This document shows, piece by piece, positions 7,757-15,940 of a DNA stretch of 23,319 bases. Both the position numbers and the translations under genes were made by a program. The first letter of the stretch is position 1. The number at the start of each line of letters is the position of its first letter. The stretch is from an uncultured Eubacteriales bacterium. Its GTDB lineage: Bacteria; Bacillota; Clostridia; Christensenellales; CAG-917. The notes under the pieces are model-generated. The model saw only the letters and a program-made list of their open reading frames with translations. It was not told the DNA's origin and did no database searches. The stretch lies in assembly GCA_900547975.1 (NCBI GenBank), contig URIX01000027.1, positions 1 to 23,319 of the forward strand. Reading direction: 5' to 3'.

Positions 7757-7846
7757 AGTATTTTCCTCTGATGTCGATATTGTCTTTTATGATTTTATTT
7801 GCAAAACGCGCGGTTTATGTTTCAAATTCGTGCGTTAAAGCATTCG

Positions 7847-10267
7847 TTATGCAATTATGTTCACAAGTCTGTTCGGAACGACGATGACCTTTTTGGGTGC
7901 GCCCGAAAGTTGGTCTTTGACGGCTTCGAGTGCCGCTTTTTCGATTTCGTCCTTGCTTGCCGAAGACGGAACGGTGACTTTTGCTCTCATCTTCGAGTTG
8001 ATCTGAACGGCGAGTTCAACCTCGTCGAGCACCATTGCGGCAGGGTCGAACGTCGGATAGGATTGATTGAAAACGCTGTACTTTTGTCCGAGCATTTCCC
8101 AAAGTTCCTCGCAGAAATGCGGCGCAAACGGCGCAAGCAAAAGCACGAGGTCTTTTGCGCAATCCTTGTAGATTACGTTCTTCTTTGCCACGTTCGCTTC
8201 GTAGTTGTACATCGCGTTGACAAATTCCATAAGTCTTGCAACCGCCGTGTTGAACGAGAATACGCCGAGGTCGTTGGTGACGCACTTTATCGTGTTGTGG
8301 CGCACGCGGTTGAGTTCCTTTTCCGCTTTTGAAAGAGGCGCGTCGTCAAAGTTGACTTCGTAGCACTTTTTGACGATACGTTCCACTCTGTCGAAGAAAC
8401 GGCTGATGGATTCGAGTCCGTTGTCGTTCCACGGGCCGCCCTCGACGTAGTTGAAGCCGAACATAAGATAAACTCTGAAAATGTCCGCGCCGTACTTTGC
8501 AATCGAGTCGTCGGGCGAGACGACGTTGCCCTTTGATTTGGACATCTTGTTGCCGTCGGGGCCCAGTATCGTGCCTTGGTGAACGAGAGAAAGGAAGGGT
8601 TCGTCAAAGTTTAGATAGCCCATATCTCTCAACGCTTTGGTGAAGAAACGCGCGTACAAAAGGTGCATACAGGCGTGTTCCGCACCGCCGATGTATTTGT
8701 CCACGGGAAGCATTTTGTTTATCCACTCGGAGTCGAACGGTGCGTTTTCGTTCTTGGGGTCGGCGTATCTGAGATAATACCAACTCGAACAGACGAACGT
8801 GTCGAGAGTGTCCGCATCACGCTTTGCGGGACGTCCGCAAACGGGACATACGGTGTTGATAAATTCGTCGCATTTTTTGAGGGGCGATTCGCCGTCGGGC
8901 GTAAAGTTTACTCCCATCGGAAGGCGCACCGGCAAATCTTTTTCGGGAACGGGAACGTCGCCGCAGTGGTCGCAGTGAATGATGGGAATAGGCGCGCCCC
9001 AGTAGCGTTGACGGCTTACGAGCCAGTCGCGCAAACGATAGTTGGTTTTAAGACCGCCCTTGCCTTCTTTTTCGAGTTTTTTGAGGATTGCGAGTTTGCC
9101 TTCTTCGCTCGTCATACCGTCGAACTCGCCGCTATTGCAAAGTACGCCGTATTCGCAGAACGGAAGTTCGTCGTTCGAGCCGTCCTTGCTCTTTATAACT
9201 CTCTTTACGGGAAGTCCGAGTTTTTGAGCAAACACGAAGTCGCGCTCGTCGTGAGCGGCAACGCCCATAACCGCGCCCGTGCCGTAACTTGCAATAACGT
9301 AGTCCGCAACCAAAATAGGCACTTCTTCGCCGTTGACGGGATTGATTGCGTAAGAGCCGGTGGGTACGCCCGTCTTCTCTCTTGTTGAGGACATACGGTC
9401 GATTTCGGTGACTTTTGCGCTCTTTTCCTTGTATTCTTCGACCGCCGCCTTTTGCTCGTCGGTCACAACCAAATCCACGAGCGGACTTTCGGGCGCGAGA
9501 ACGACGTAGGTTACGCCGAATATCGTGTCCGCTCTCGTCGTGAACACTTTGAATTTGACGTCGCTGTCTTTGACTTGAAATTCGACTTCGCCGCCGTAAC
9601 TTCTGCCAATCCAGTTCTTTTGCATAAGTTTGGTCTTTTCGGGCCAGTCGAGTTTGTCTATGCAATCGAGCAATTCATCGGCGTACGCGGTGATTTTGAA
9701 GAACCATTGATTGAGGTTCTTGTGCGTTACTTGACTTCCGCATCTTTCGCAAACGCCGCCTTGCGCCTGTTCGTTGGCAAGCACGGTGTTGCAGGACGGA
9801 CACCAGTTTACGGGTGCTTCCTTGCGGTAGGCGAGTCCTTTTTTGTAGAGTTGAAGGAACATCCATTGCGTCCACTTGTAGTAGTCGGGCATACAGGTTT
9901 TGATTTCGTAGTCCCAATCGTACATTGCGCCGATACGCTTGAGTTGTCCTTCCATCGTGGCGATGTTTTTAAGCGTGCTTTCCTCGGGGTGAATACCGGT
10001 CTTTATGGCGTAGTTTTCGGCGGGCAATCCGAACGCGTCGAATCCCATCGGTTGGAAAACCTCGTAGCCTTGCATACGCTTGAAGCGCGCGAACGTGTCG
10101 GCAGGTCCGTAGTTGTACCAGTGTCCCGCATGAAGTTTCGCCCCCGAAGGATAGGAAAACATTTCGAGACAATAATATTTTTTATCAACTCTTGAACGGT
10201 CGAACTTGTAAAGTCCGGTGTCCGCCCAAATCTTTTGCCACTTGCTTTCTATTTGCTTATAATCCAT
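7847..10267 (-). CDS. leuS: leucine-tRNA ligase
   Basis: An 806-residue class I synthetase, the usual bacterial length. Seen: the HIGH-type motif HAGH (46-49), a zinc knuckle with C156, C159, C173 and C176, the CP1 editing domain with TTRADTIFG (243-251) and AHDERD (339-344), a second Cys pair set (C432/C435, C474/C477), KMSKS at 574-578, and a C-terminal anticodon-binding and ubiquitin-like tail. It charges tRNA-Leu and hydrolyses misacylated products. A good sigma-A promoter lies 36 bases upstream of the ATG, and the gene is divergent from the GH5 gene. The untranslated leader is only about 30 nt, too short for a T-box. serS follows on the same strand. Confidence 0.98.
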   Translation of the reverse strand: MDYKQIESKWQKIWADTGLYKFDRSRVDKKYYCLEMFSYPSGAKLHAGHWYNYGPADTFARFKRMQGYEVFQPMGFDAFGLPAENYAIKTGIHPEESTLKNIATMEGQLKRIGAMYDWDYEIKTCMPDYYKWTQWMFLQLYKKGLAYRKEAPVNWCPSCNTVLANEQAQGGVCERCGSQVTHKNLNQWFFKITAYADELLDCIDKLDWPEKTKLMQKNWIGRSYGGEVEFQVKDSDVKFKVFTTRADTIFGVTYVVLAPESPLVDLVVTDEQKAAVEEYKEKSAKVTEIDRMSSTREKTGVPTGSYAINPVNGEEVPILVADYVIASYGTGAVMGVAAHDERDFVFAQKLGLPVKRVIKSKDGSNDELPFCEYGVLCNSGEFDGMTSEEGKLAILKKLEKEGKGGLKTNYRLRDWLVSRQRYWGAPIPIIHCDHCGDVPVPEKDLPVRLPMGVNFTPDGESPLKKCDEFINTVCPVCGRPAKRDADTLDTFVCSSWYYLRYADPKNENAPFDSEWINKMLPVDKYIGGAEHACMHLLYARFFTKALRDMGYLNFDEPFLSLVHQGTILGPDGNKMSKSKGNVVSPDDSIAKYGADIFRVYLMFGFNYVEGGPWNDNGLESISRFFDRVERIVKKCYEVNFDDAPLSKAEKELNRVRHNTIKCVTNDLGVFSFNTAVARLMEFVNAMYNYEANVAKKNVIYKDCAKDLVLLLAPFAPHFCEELWEMLGQKYSVFNQSYPTFDPAAMVLDEVELAVQINSKMRAKVTVPSSASKDEIEKAALEAVKDQLSGAPKKVIVVPNRLVNIIA

Positions 10268-10302
10268 AAGCGCGAGTTACCTCTACAAAAAATAATAATA
10301 CT

Positions 10303-10332
10303 TAGTTTAATACCATAACGGAACATTGTCAA
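10303..10332 (-). promoter_or_regulatory. sigma-A type promoter of leuS
   Basis: On the minus strand a perfect -35 TTGACA (10327-10332), 17 bp, and -10 TAAACT (10303-10308). The predicted start is near 10297, giving a leader of about 30 nt with AGAGG before the ATG. Confidence 0.75.
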
Positions 10333-10435
10333 GCGCGAGCGTAAACTCGAACGGCTATTGCGCCGTATATGAGGCTCGAATTTTCGGCGATATGCGCAAT
10401 ATTCGCAATTTTGAAAGTTTTGCGGCGATTGCCTA

Positions 10436-10464
10436 TTGAATAGGGCTTGAAAAATTGATATAAT
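10436..10464 (+). promoter_or_regulatory. sigma-A type promoter of the GH5 gene
   Basis: TTGAAT (10436-10441), 17 bp, TATAAT (10459-10464). The ribosome site AGAGGA (10484-10489) and ATG at 10495 follow. The 227-bp spacer to leuS holds only these two divergent promoters as far as I can see. Confidence 0.75.
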
Positions 10465-10494
10465 CGATACGACGCAATCGCATAGAGGAAAATT

Positions 10495-11940
10495 ATGAAA
10501 AAACGTATTATTTCGGCATTGCTTATAGTCACGATTTTCGCGACGTTGTTCGCGCTCGTCGCCTGCAACGACAAAGGCGACGACGCCGTTACGTTCGTAA
10601 AAACGGACGGCGCAAAGATTATTGACGAAAACGGCAAAGCAATCGGTCTTTACGGCACGAATCTCGGCGGCTGGCTCGTTCAAGAGAGTTGGCTCGTGCC
10701 TACTGACATCGGCAAAACCTATGGTCAGATAGATATGATGCTCGAACTTGCAAACAGATTCGGCGAAGACGGCATGTATCGTCTACTCGACGTTTACGAG
10801 GACAACTGGGTCACCGAACTCGACTTCGAGCGTATCAAAGACCTCGGCTTGAACTGCGTGCGTATTCCCTTTACCTATATGAATCTCACCAACCCGATAA
10901 AGAAAGTCGGCGACGCATACGAGCGCACGCCGTACGCCGAACTCTCCGTTGACGAAAGCAAATTCGCGCGACTCGACCGGGCAATCGAAATGTGCAAAAA
11001 GTATTCGCTTTACGCTATACTCGATATGCACGGCGCGGTCGGCTCGCAAAGCGGCAACGACCATACGGGCGACATTGCGTATCCCGACGGCGGCAGACTT
11101 TGGGGCGAGGACGAAATCGGCGAAATTTGCCGCGCAAAGACGAAAGAAATTTGGGTTGCGATTGCAAATCGCTACAAAAACGAGCCGACGGTTGCGGTTT
11201 ACGACCTTATGAACGAACCGGGCATAAAAAAGAACGGAAGCCAAACCACAACGGCAAGAACGCATGTATATTTCGACGAACTTTACAAGGCGATTCGCGA
11301 AGTTGACAAAAACCATATTATAAGCGTTGAATCCTGCTGGACGTCTTTCGACTTGCCCGACCCCGCAAAGTACGGCTGGGAAAACGTTATATATCAATAT
11401 CACCACTACAACTGGGCGAGCGCGGGCGTTGCAAACGCAACCTACTACGGCTTGCAAATCACCGCAAACAACCTCGCGACCAAAAAGTACAACGTGCCTA
11501 TCCTTATCGGCGAGTTTAACGTATGGCCCGACTCGCACAAAGACAAAGTGAACGCGACGGGAAAAGAATCCTCGCAAACGGAAGCGCAAGCGTGGGACGG
11601 CGTTATGGAACTCTATTGCGGCCTCGGTTGGAACTTCACCACTTGGAACTTCAAACACGCCGCCGAACATTCGTCGTGGGGACTTTTCAATTACGACAAT
11701 ACCGTCGAGAGAATGGGCGAACAAGCAAACTACAAGACGATGAGCGAAGATGAAATCGCAAGAATCTGGGCAAGACACAACTCTAAAAACTACGTCGTCA
11801 ACACGTCTTTGACAGATTGTATAACGCCCCACCTTTCCTCTTTCAACACAAACGGCAACGACAATCGTTCGGTCAAAGAAATCAAAGCGGAAAAGGACTA
11901 CTACATTCTTCGCGGCGAAAATTCCGAGGACGAGGATTGA
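10495..11940 (+). CDS. glycoside hydrolase family 5 lipoprotein
   Basis: A 481-residue predicted lipoprotein: the N-terminal signal ends in the lipobox LVAC with C24, so it should be anchored outside the membrane. The mature part is a GH5 barrel of the BglC/exo-1,3-glucanase style, starting YGTNLGGWLVQESW (53-66). The catalytic acid is in DLMNEPG (E241) and the nucleophile in ILIGEFNVW (E340); H303/H304 (QYHHYNW) and N240 are the usual active-site neighbours. It probably hydrolyses a beta-linked glycan, but cellulose, beta-1,3-glucan, mannan or an exo-activity cannot be separated by eye. It has its own promoter and no neighbouring sugar transporter. The last 60 residues beyond the barrel are of unknown role. 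Confidence 0.92.
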   Translation: MKKRIISALLIVTIFATLFALVACNDKGDDAVTFVKTDGAKIIDENGKAIGLYGTNLGGWLVQESWLVPTDIGKTYGQIDMMLELANRFGEDGMYRLLDVYEDNWVTELDFERIKDLGLNCVRIPFTYMNLTNPIKKVGDAYERTPYAELSVDESKFARLDRAIEMCKKYSLYAILDMHGAVGSQSGNDHTGDIAYPDGGRLWGEDEIGEICRAKTKEIWVAIANRYKNEPTVAVYDLMNEPGIKKNGSQTTTARTHVYFDELYKAIREVDKNHIISVESCWTSFDLPDPAKYGWENVIYQYHHYNWASAGVANATYYGLQITANNLATKKYNVPILIGEFNVWPDSHKDKVNATGKESSQTEAQAWDGVMELYCGLGWNFTTWNFKHAAEHSSWGLFNYDNTVERMGEQANYKTMSEDEIARIWARHNSKNYVVNTSLTDCITPHLSSFNTNGNDNRSVKEIKAEKDYYILRGENSEDED

Positions 11941-11949
11941 GAGCAACGT

Positions 11950-11978
11950 TGGACATAACGAATCAATCGTGATATAAT
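11950..11978 (+). promoter_or_regulatory. promoter of the tmk-holB-ricT operon
   Basis: TGGACA (11950-11955), 17 bp, TATAAT (11973-11978), placed in the 66-bp gap after the GH5 gene. GAGGGA precedes the tmk ATG at 12007. Confidence 0.7.
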
Positions 11979-12006
11979 AATCTAATCAACGAAAACGAGG
12001 GACAAT

Positions 12007-12618
12007 ATGTTCGTATCATTCGAAGGTTGCGAGGGCGTAGGCAAATCCACGCAACTCAAACTTCTTAAAGACTATCTCGAATCCACAAACCAGCACGCCG
12101 TGTATGTGCGTGAACCGGGCAGCACCCATATAAGCGAGCAAATCCGCAAAGTCATTCTCAACCCCGAAAACGACGAGATGACGGGCGTCACCGAAGCGTA
12201 TCTTTACGCCTCGTCGAGAGCGCAACTCGTGCGCGAGGTCATAAAGCCCGCGCTCGAAAGAGGCGAACTCGTGGTGTGCGACAGATACGTGGACAGTTCC
12301 ATTGCGTATCAAGGTTACGCTCGCGGTTTGGGCGCGGACCTCATAAAGAAAATCAATGCGCCGGCAATAGACGGACTCTTGCCCGACGTCACGATTTTCC
12401 TCGACTTGAAACCAAGCGAAGCGTGGCGCACTTTCCGCATAACCGACGACCGACTGGAACTCGAATCGGCGGATTTCCACGACAGAGTTTATGCGGGCTA
12501 TAATGCAGAAATGGCATGTTCAGACCCTCGTTTCGTGCGTATAAAACCCGATTTCGACAAAAACGTGACGTCGCAAAAGATTATAGCGGCACTTAGAGAA
12601 AGAGGTGCTGTCAAGTGA
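12007..12618 (+). CDS. tmk: thymidylate (dTMP) kinase
   Basis: A 203-residue kinase that phosphorylates dTMP to dTDP for DNA synthesis. Seen: P-loop EGCEGVGKST (6-15), REPGST (35-40, where REPGGT is usual), the DRY motif with the typical DRYVDSSIAYQG (92-103), and a lid region RITDDRLELES at about 143-153. Length and order of motifs are normal. It is the first gene of an operon whose order (tmk, holB, ricT) matches Bacillus and Clostridia, although the yaaQ and yaaR genes found between tmk and holB in Bacillus are absent. Its TGA overlaps the holB GTG start by four bases, which suggests translational coupling. Confidence 0.97.
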   Translation: MFVSFEGCEGVGKSTQLKLLKDYLESTNQHAVYVREPGSTHISEQIRKVILNPENDEMTGVTEAYLYASSRAQLVREVIKPALERGELVVCDRYVDSSIAYQGYARGLGADLIKKINAPAIDGLLPDVTIFLDLKPSEAWRTFRITDDRLELESADFHDRVYAGYNAEMACSDPRFVRIKPDFDKNVTSQKIIAALRERGAVK

Positions 12619-13589
12619 GTGAAATCACCTTTGAAAAAGTCTTGCGCGCCTCGCGCGCGTACGGACTCATACACAACGATTTTTCTTCGGGACTCGGACA
12701 CGCGTATATGGTCGTATCCCCCGACGACGAAATCGTCGACGAATTTTTCACGCTCGTAGCGGCAAGCGTTTATTGTCAAAACGGCAACGCCTGCCTCGAA
12801 TGTTCAGAGTGCAGAAAGGTGCTTCACAACAACCACCCCGACATATACCACGTCTTCCCCACCAAAGACAAAATCAAGGTTGACGACATCGAGCAAATGC
12901 TCGACACCGTGCCCGTCAAACCGCTTTCGGGACACAAAATTTACTTCATACACCGCGCGGACCAAATGAACGCGCAGGCGCAAAACAAACTTCTCAAAAC
13001 TCTCGAAGAACCGCCCAAAGACGTTACGATTTTCCTTGGCGTAGCAAACGAAGCGAGCGTCCTTGACACCATAAAATCGCGTGCGAGAGTGGTTGCTATG
13101 GACGTATTCGACGAGGACGTCGTGTACAACGCGCTTATCTCGCTCGGCATAGACGAAAACACTTGCGCCGTTGCGGCGGCGTGCAGCGAAGGTCAACTCG
13201 GCAAAGCGCGTAAAATCGCTCTTTCGCCCAAGTACGCCGACCTTTACAAGTGCGCGATTTACGTTCTCACCAACCTCGCGCGCAGTTCGGATGTCGTAAG
13301 AGTGGACGGAATCGTTACGAGCGAGTCGGATCTTAGCGGACTTTTGGACGTTTTGAGCATAATCCTCCGCGATATGCTCGTGTGCAAACAAAATCAAAAT
13401 CTGATGTTGTCCAAACACTTATCATCGGACATAATAAATTTGAGCGGACGTTACTCGGAGCGCGCTCTTGCGGAAATCCTTTTCAAGATAAACACGGCAA
13501 GACGCAAACTCTCGCTCAACGTCAACGCCACGGCAACCGTGGACGACCTGCTCTTTTCAATGTTGGAGGCAAAACATAAATGGCAATAA
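12615..13589 (+). CDS. holB: DNA polymerase III delta' subunit
   Basis: A 324-residue clamp-loader AAA+ subunit that helps load the sliding clamp. Translation starts at a GTG overlapping the tmk stop by four bases; AGAGG lies just upstream. Seen: the zinc-binding set C54, C60, C63, C66, the conserved HKIYFIHRADQMNAQAQNKL then LKTLEEPP segment (107-134), and the sensor region SRARVV (155-160). The usual P-loop is degenerate (GHAYMVVSPDDEI), as expected for the non-hydrolysing delta' subunit. The Cys of the family's SRC arginine-finger motif is replaced by Ala while the Arg is kept. It overlaps ricT by ten bases. Confidence 0.93.
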   Translation: MSEITFEKVLRASRAYGLIHNDFSSGLGHAYMVVSPDDEIVDEFFTLVAASVYCQNGNACLECSECRKVLHNNHPDIYHVFPTKDKIKVDDIEQMLDTVPVKPLSGHKIYFIHRADQMNAQAQNKLLKTLEEPPKDVTIFLGVANEASVLDTIKSRARVVAMDVFDEDVVYNALISLGIDENTCAVAAACSEGQLGKARKIALSPKYADLYKCAIYVLTNLARSSDVVRVDGIVTSESDLSGLLDVLSIILRDMLVCKQNQNLMLSKHLSSDIINLSGRYSERALAEILFKINTARRKLSLNVNATATVDDLLFSMLEAKHKWQ

Positions 13590-14437
13590 TCGTAGGCATA
13601 AAATTCAAAAACACCAACAAGGTGTACTATTTCGACCCCAAAGGCTTGACCTTTGAGGAAAACGACGGCGTTATCGTCGAAACGGCGCGCGGACCCGAAT
13701 ACGCAACCTGCACCATCGCAAACAAGGAAGTCGATGACAGCGAAGTCGTACAACCGCTCAAACCCGTAGTCCGCAAAGCGACGGACGAGGACTTGAAACG
13801 CCTTGAAAAAAACAATCAGGACAAAGAACACGCCCTAAAAGTCATTCGTGAAAAAGTGGCGGAAATGAACATAAATATGAAACTCGTGGACGCCGAATAC
13901 ACTTTCGACCGCTCGAAACTCATTTTCTACTTCACCGCCGAAGGCAGAGTGGATTTCAGAGAACTCGTGCGCGTGCTTGCGTCAATATTCAAAGTCCGCA
14001 TCGAACTTCGCCAGATATACGAGCGCGACGACACCAAAATGCGCGGCGCACTCGCGCCTTGCGGCCGCCCCTGCTGCTGCACCACTCACCTTCCCGACTT
14101 TGAAAAAGTGTCCATAAAGATGGCAAAAGTGCAAGGATTGAGCCTCAATCCGCAAAAGATAAGCGGCGTGTGCGGAAGGTTGATGTGCTGCCTTAAATAC
14201 GAAAACGCGTATTACACCGAAACGTACAAACTTATGCCGAAAGTCGGAAGTAAGGTCAAAACGCCGGACGGCGAAGGCACGGTTGAATCAAACGATTTGA
14301 TAAAGCAAACCGCCCGCGTAAAGGTTATGTTGAAAGACGGCAGTTTCGACGTGCGCACCTACGCTCTCGAAGATATGAAAATCGGCGAGCGTCAATCCAC
14401 CGCCGAAATCGATTCGATGTCCGACAAAGAGGACTGA
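13580..14437 (+). CDS. ricT: PSP1-domain regulatory protein RicT (YaaT)
   Basis: A 285-residue PSP1 protein. In Bacillus subtilis RicT/YaaT joins RicA and RicF in a complex with two [4Fe-4S] clusters that guides RNase Y in mRNA maturation and affects Spo0A phosphorylation. Seen: the PSP1 core with the Cys clusters PCGRPCCCTTHL (C161, C165-C167) and GVCGRLMCCLKYE (C198, C203, C204), separated by the family string MAKVQGLSLNPQKISG. A nucleic-acid-binding-like KOW-type end (KVKTPDGEGTVES) follows. The start lies inside the holB end (ten-base overlap). It is the last gene of the operon; a strong terminator follows 18 bases after the stop. Confidence 0.94.
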   Translation: MAIIVGIKFKNTNKVYYFDPKGLTFEENDGVIVETARGPEYATCTIANKEVDDSEVVQPLKPVVRKATDEDLKRLEKNNQDKEHALKVIREKVAEMNINMKLVDAEYTFDRSKLIFYFTAEGRVDFRELVRVLASIFKVRIELRQIYERDDTKMRGALAPCGRPCCCTTHLPDFEKVSIKMAKVQGLSLNPQKISGVCGRLMCCLKYENAYYTETYKLMPKVGSKVKTPDGEGTVESNDLIKQTARVKVMLKDGSFDVRTYALEDMKIGERQSTAEIDSMSDKED

Positions 14438-14455
14438 TTCAAAAAACCGCTAATC

Positions 14456-14503
14456 AAAAAAGAGGCATTTGGCCGACAATCCGTCGCACAAATGCCTCTT
14501 TTT
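14456..14503. terminator. bidirectional intrinsic terminator after ricT
   Basis: AAAAAGAGGCATTTG at the left pairs with CAAATGCCTC plus TTTTT at 14489-14503. The A-run on the left makes it work on either strand, which suits a position between convergent genes. Confidence 0.9.
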
Positions 14504-14551
14504 AATGCGCACAATTTTTATATATTATGCAAATATATTTTTTAAAACGGT

Positions 14552-14681
14552 TAAAAACTTCGATATTTAGATAAAGAACAAGAAAGCGCCCCTTGAATGG
14601 CAACCCTAATTTACTATTCGTAAATGAGTTGACAGTCAAGGGGTGCTGACGAAGTTAGGCGCTATTTAGCGCGGTTTTTTA
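14552..14681. repeat. 127-nt-type structured element, copy 3
   Basis: The middle stem is again 20 positions (AGCGCCCCTTGAATGG... with ...TCAAGGGGTGCT) with only two mismatches, although its sequence differs from copies 1 and 2 at positions 3, 4, 7, 9, 10 and 14. The apex CAACCCTAATTTAC, loop TATTC, GTAAATGAGTTG is conserved. The outer stem is weaker here. Its right arm GCGCTATTTAGCGC can fold on itself and is followed by GGTTTTTT, which looks like a small plus-strand terminator. The TAA stop of the 44-residue Cys protein (14679-14681) closes the element. Confidence 0.75.
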
Positions 14682-14813
14682 CTTGCAGTTTTTGCAATCG
14701 GTCATCTCGCCGCTACCCTTTTTCGCGTGAGATTTCGTGGTTTTGCCAGTTTTGGGTTCATCGCAATGGCACGCGCCGCTGCGTTTGGTTTGTTTGGTTT
14801 CGGATTTTGCCAT
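14679..14813 (-). CDS. 44-residue Cys- and Lys-rich protein of unknown function
   Basis: A short gene with a strong ribosome site: AAGGAG (14821-14826) seven bases before the ATG (14811-14813). The product begins MAKSETKQTKRSG and has two cysteine pairs, CHC (16-18 with C16 and C18, followed by DEP) and CKNC (40-43) at the end. Nine or more Lys lie between, with many Thr and Ser residues. No signal or membrane segment is seen. Four Cys and a His in a small basic protein could bind Zn or act in RNA or DNA binding, but that is inference. It is convergent with ricT, and its stop codon forms the edge of element copy 3. I see no sure promoter upstream. Confidence 0.7.
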   Translation of the reverse strand: MAKSETKQTKRSGACHCDEPKTGKTTKSHAKKGSGEMTDCKNCK

Positions 14814-14903
14814 AAAATTTCTCCTTTTTAGGCTTTGAGCCTTGATTTTTGTTTATCCTTGCGGACTAATGGTAGTATGGCAAAATTCATTGACTTGTAT
14901 ACC

Positions 14904-14931
14904 TTGCAAGCGCAAAAAATTGTGGTATAAT
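14904..14931 (+). promoter_or_regulatory. extended -10 promoter of ung
   Basis: TTGCAA (14904-14909), 16 bp, TATAAT (14926-14931) with TGG just before it, the extended -10 form. The predicted start falls at about 14938, the A of the ung ATG, so the transcript is probably leaderless. Confidence 0.65.
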
Positions 14932-14937
14932 ATGGAT

Positions 14938-15612
14938 ATGGTACACATAGGAAACAGTTGGGACGACGTTCTCAAAGAAGATTTTGAAAGCGAAAATTAT
15001 CGGAATCTGCGCAAATTTCTTGCGACGGAATACCGCACACGCGTGATATATCCGGATATGCACGACATTTTCAACGCGCTCAAATACACGCCGTACGAAA
15101 AGGTGAAGGTCGTGATTTTGGGACAAGACCCCTATCACGGCGCGGGACAAGCGCACGGTATGTGCTTCTCTGTGAAACCGAATGTGCCCGCACCGCCCTC
15201 ACTTGTCAATATATTTAAGGAAATCGAAACGGACGTCGGCGTAAAGAACACGTCGCCGTACCTTGTGAACTGGGCAAAACAAGGCGTGCTTTTGCTCAAC
15301 ACCGTGCTTACGGTGCGCGAGGGTCAACCCAACTCGCACAGAGGGCAAGGCTGGGAAGTGCTGACGGACAGCATAATAAAGAAACTCAATGCGAGAAAAG
15401 AGCCTATCGTTTTTATGCTTTGGGGCGGAAACGCGCGCTCGAAAAAGGCGTTGATAACCAATCCGCAGCATCTGATTCTCGAATGTCCGCACCCCTCGCC
15501 GCTGTCGGCGTACGCAGGCTTTTTCGGGTGCAGACACTTCTCGAAATGTAACGATTTTCTCAAAAAACACGGCGAAACGCCGATAGACTGGCATACCGAC
15601 CAAGAGGTGTAA
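14938..15612 (+). CDS. ung: uracil-DNA glycosylase
   Basis: A 224-residue family 1 UDG that removes uracil from DNA at the start of base-excision repair. Seen: the water-activating motif GQDPYHG (D64), LLLNTVLTV (118-126), and the Leu-loop HPSPLSA (H185) followed by GFFGC and the ending GETPIDW, all as in E. coli Ung. The frame is open back to an ATG at 14842, but the family's N-terminus (HIGNSWDDVL) and the promoter position favour the Met at 14938; the Met at 14932 directly follows the -10 box. No ribosome binding site precedes the start, in line with a leaderless message. A DUF896 gene follows after two bases. Confidence 0.96.
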   Translation: MVHIGNSWDDVLKEDFESENYRNLRKFLATEYRTRVIYPDMHDIFNALKYTPYEKVKVVILGQDPYHGAGQAHGMCFSVKPNVPAPPSLVNIFKEIETDVGVKNTSPYLVNWAKQGVLLLNTVLTVREGQPNSHRGQGWEVLTDSIIKKLNARKEPIVFMLWGGNARSKKALITNPQHLILECPHPSPLSAYAGFFGCRHFSKCNDFLKKHGETPIDWHTDQEV

Positions 15613-15614
15613 AT

Positions 15615-15845
15615 ATGATTGATATTCAAAGAATAAACGAACTTGCAAAGAAGTCAAAAACCGTCGGACTCACCGACGAGGAAAAAGAGGAACAAGCGAA
15701 ACTTCGCAAAGAATACGTCCAAAGCGTGGTTGGCAATCTTCGCACGCAACTCGACAACACGTACGTGCTCGACAAGGACGAAAACAAGGTGAAACTCACC
15801 GCCTACAACAGCGCAAACGCCGACGAACAAGAAAAAAAGGACTGA
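15615..15845 (+). CDS. DUF896 (YnzC-type) protein
   Basis: A 76-residue helical protein matching the DUF896 family: it opens with ARINELA-like RINELAKKSKTVGLTDEEK and continues EQAKLRKEYVQSVVGNLR, the two helices known from B. subtilis YnzC. In Bacillus ynzC lies in the LexA-controlled yneA operon, and the family's molecular role is not known. Here it starts two bases after the ung stop with AGAGG inside the end of ung, so both are surely one transcript. Pairing with a DNA repair gene is in keeping with the SOS link, although I see no clear LexA box in front of ung. Confidence 0.88.
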   Translation: MIDIQRINELAKKSKTVGLTDEEKEEQAKLRKEYVQSVVGNLRTQLDNTYVLDKDENKVKLTAYNSANADEQEKKD

Positions 15846-15864
15846 AAGAAAATCGCTTTTTGCC

Positions 15865-15893
15865 TTGAAAAACGCACGCGCATATCTTATAAT
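15865..15893 (+). promoter_or_regulatory. promoter of the phosphoribosyltransferase gene
   Basis: TTGAAA (15865-15870), 17 bp, TATAAT (15888-15893), about 47 bases before the ATG at 15941; GGGGG stands in the ribosome-site position. I saw no purine riboswitch in the short leader. Confidence 0.75.
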
Positions 15894-15940
15894 ATACGGG
15901 TTGCGAACAACAAATACAATTTGCCTCTCAGGGGGATAAA

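Noticed and set aside
10281..10300. TTTTTTGTAGAGG before leuS as another copy of the TTGTAGAG module
   Set aside because: Only nine bases match and they are explained by the leuS ribosome binding site.
10268..10494. Possible T-box or other riboswitch before leuS, also considered in the 7757-7846 gap before serS
   Set aside because: The leuS leader is only about 30 nt from a good promoter, and the serS gap is 90 bp with no T-box consensus or long stem.
13050..13100. Loss of the SRC Cys in HolB as a sign of a broken gene
   Set aside because: The Arg is kept, all other family features are present, and the gene is in an intact overlapping operon.
14842..14937. A 32-residue N-terminal extension of ung
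   Set aside because: It covers the promoter, lacks a ribosome site and has no counterpart in the Ung family.
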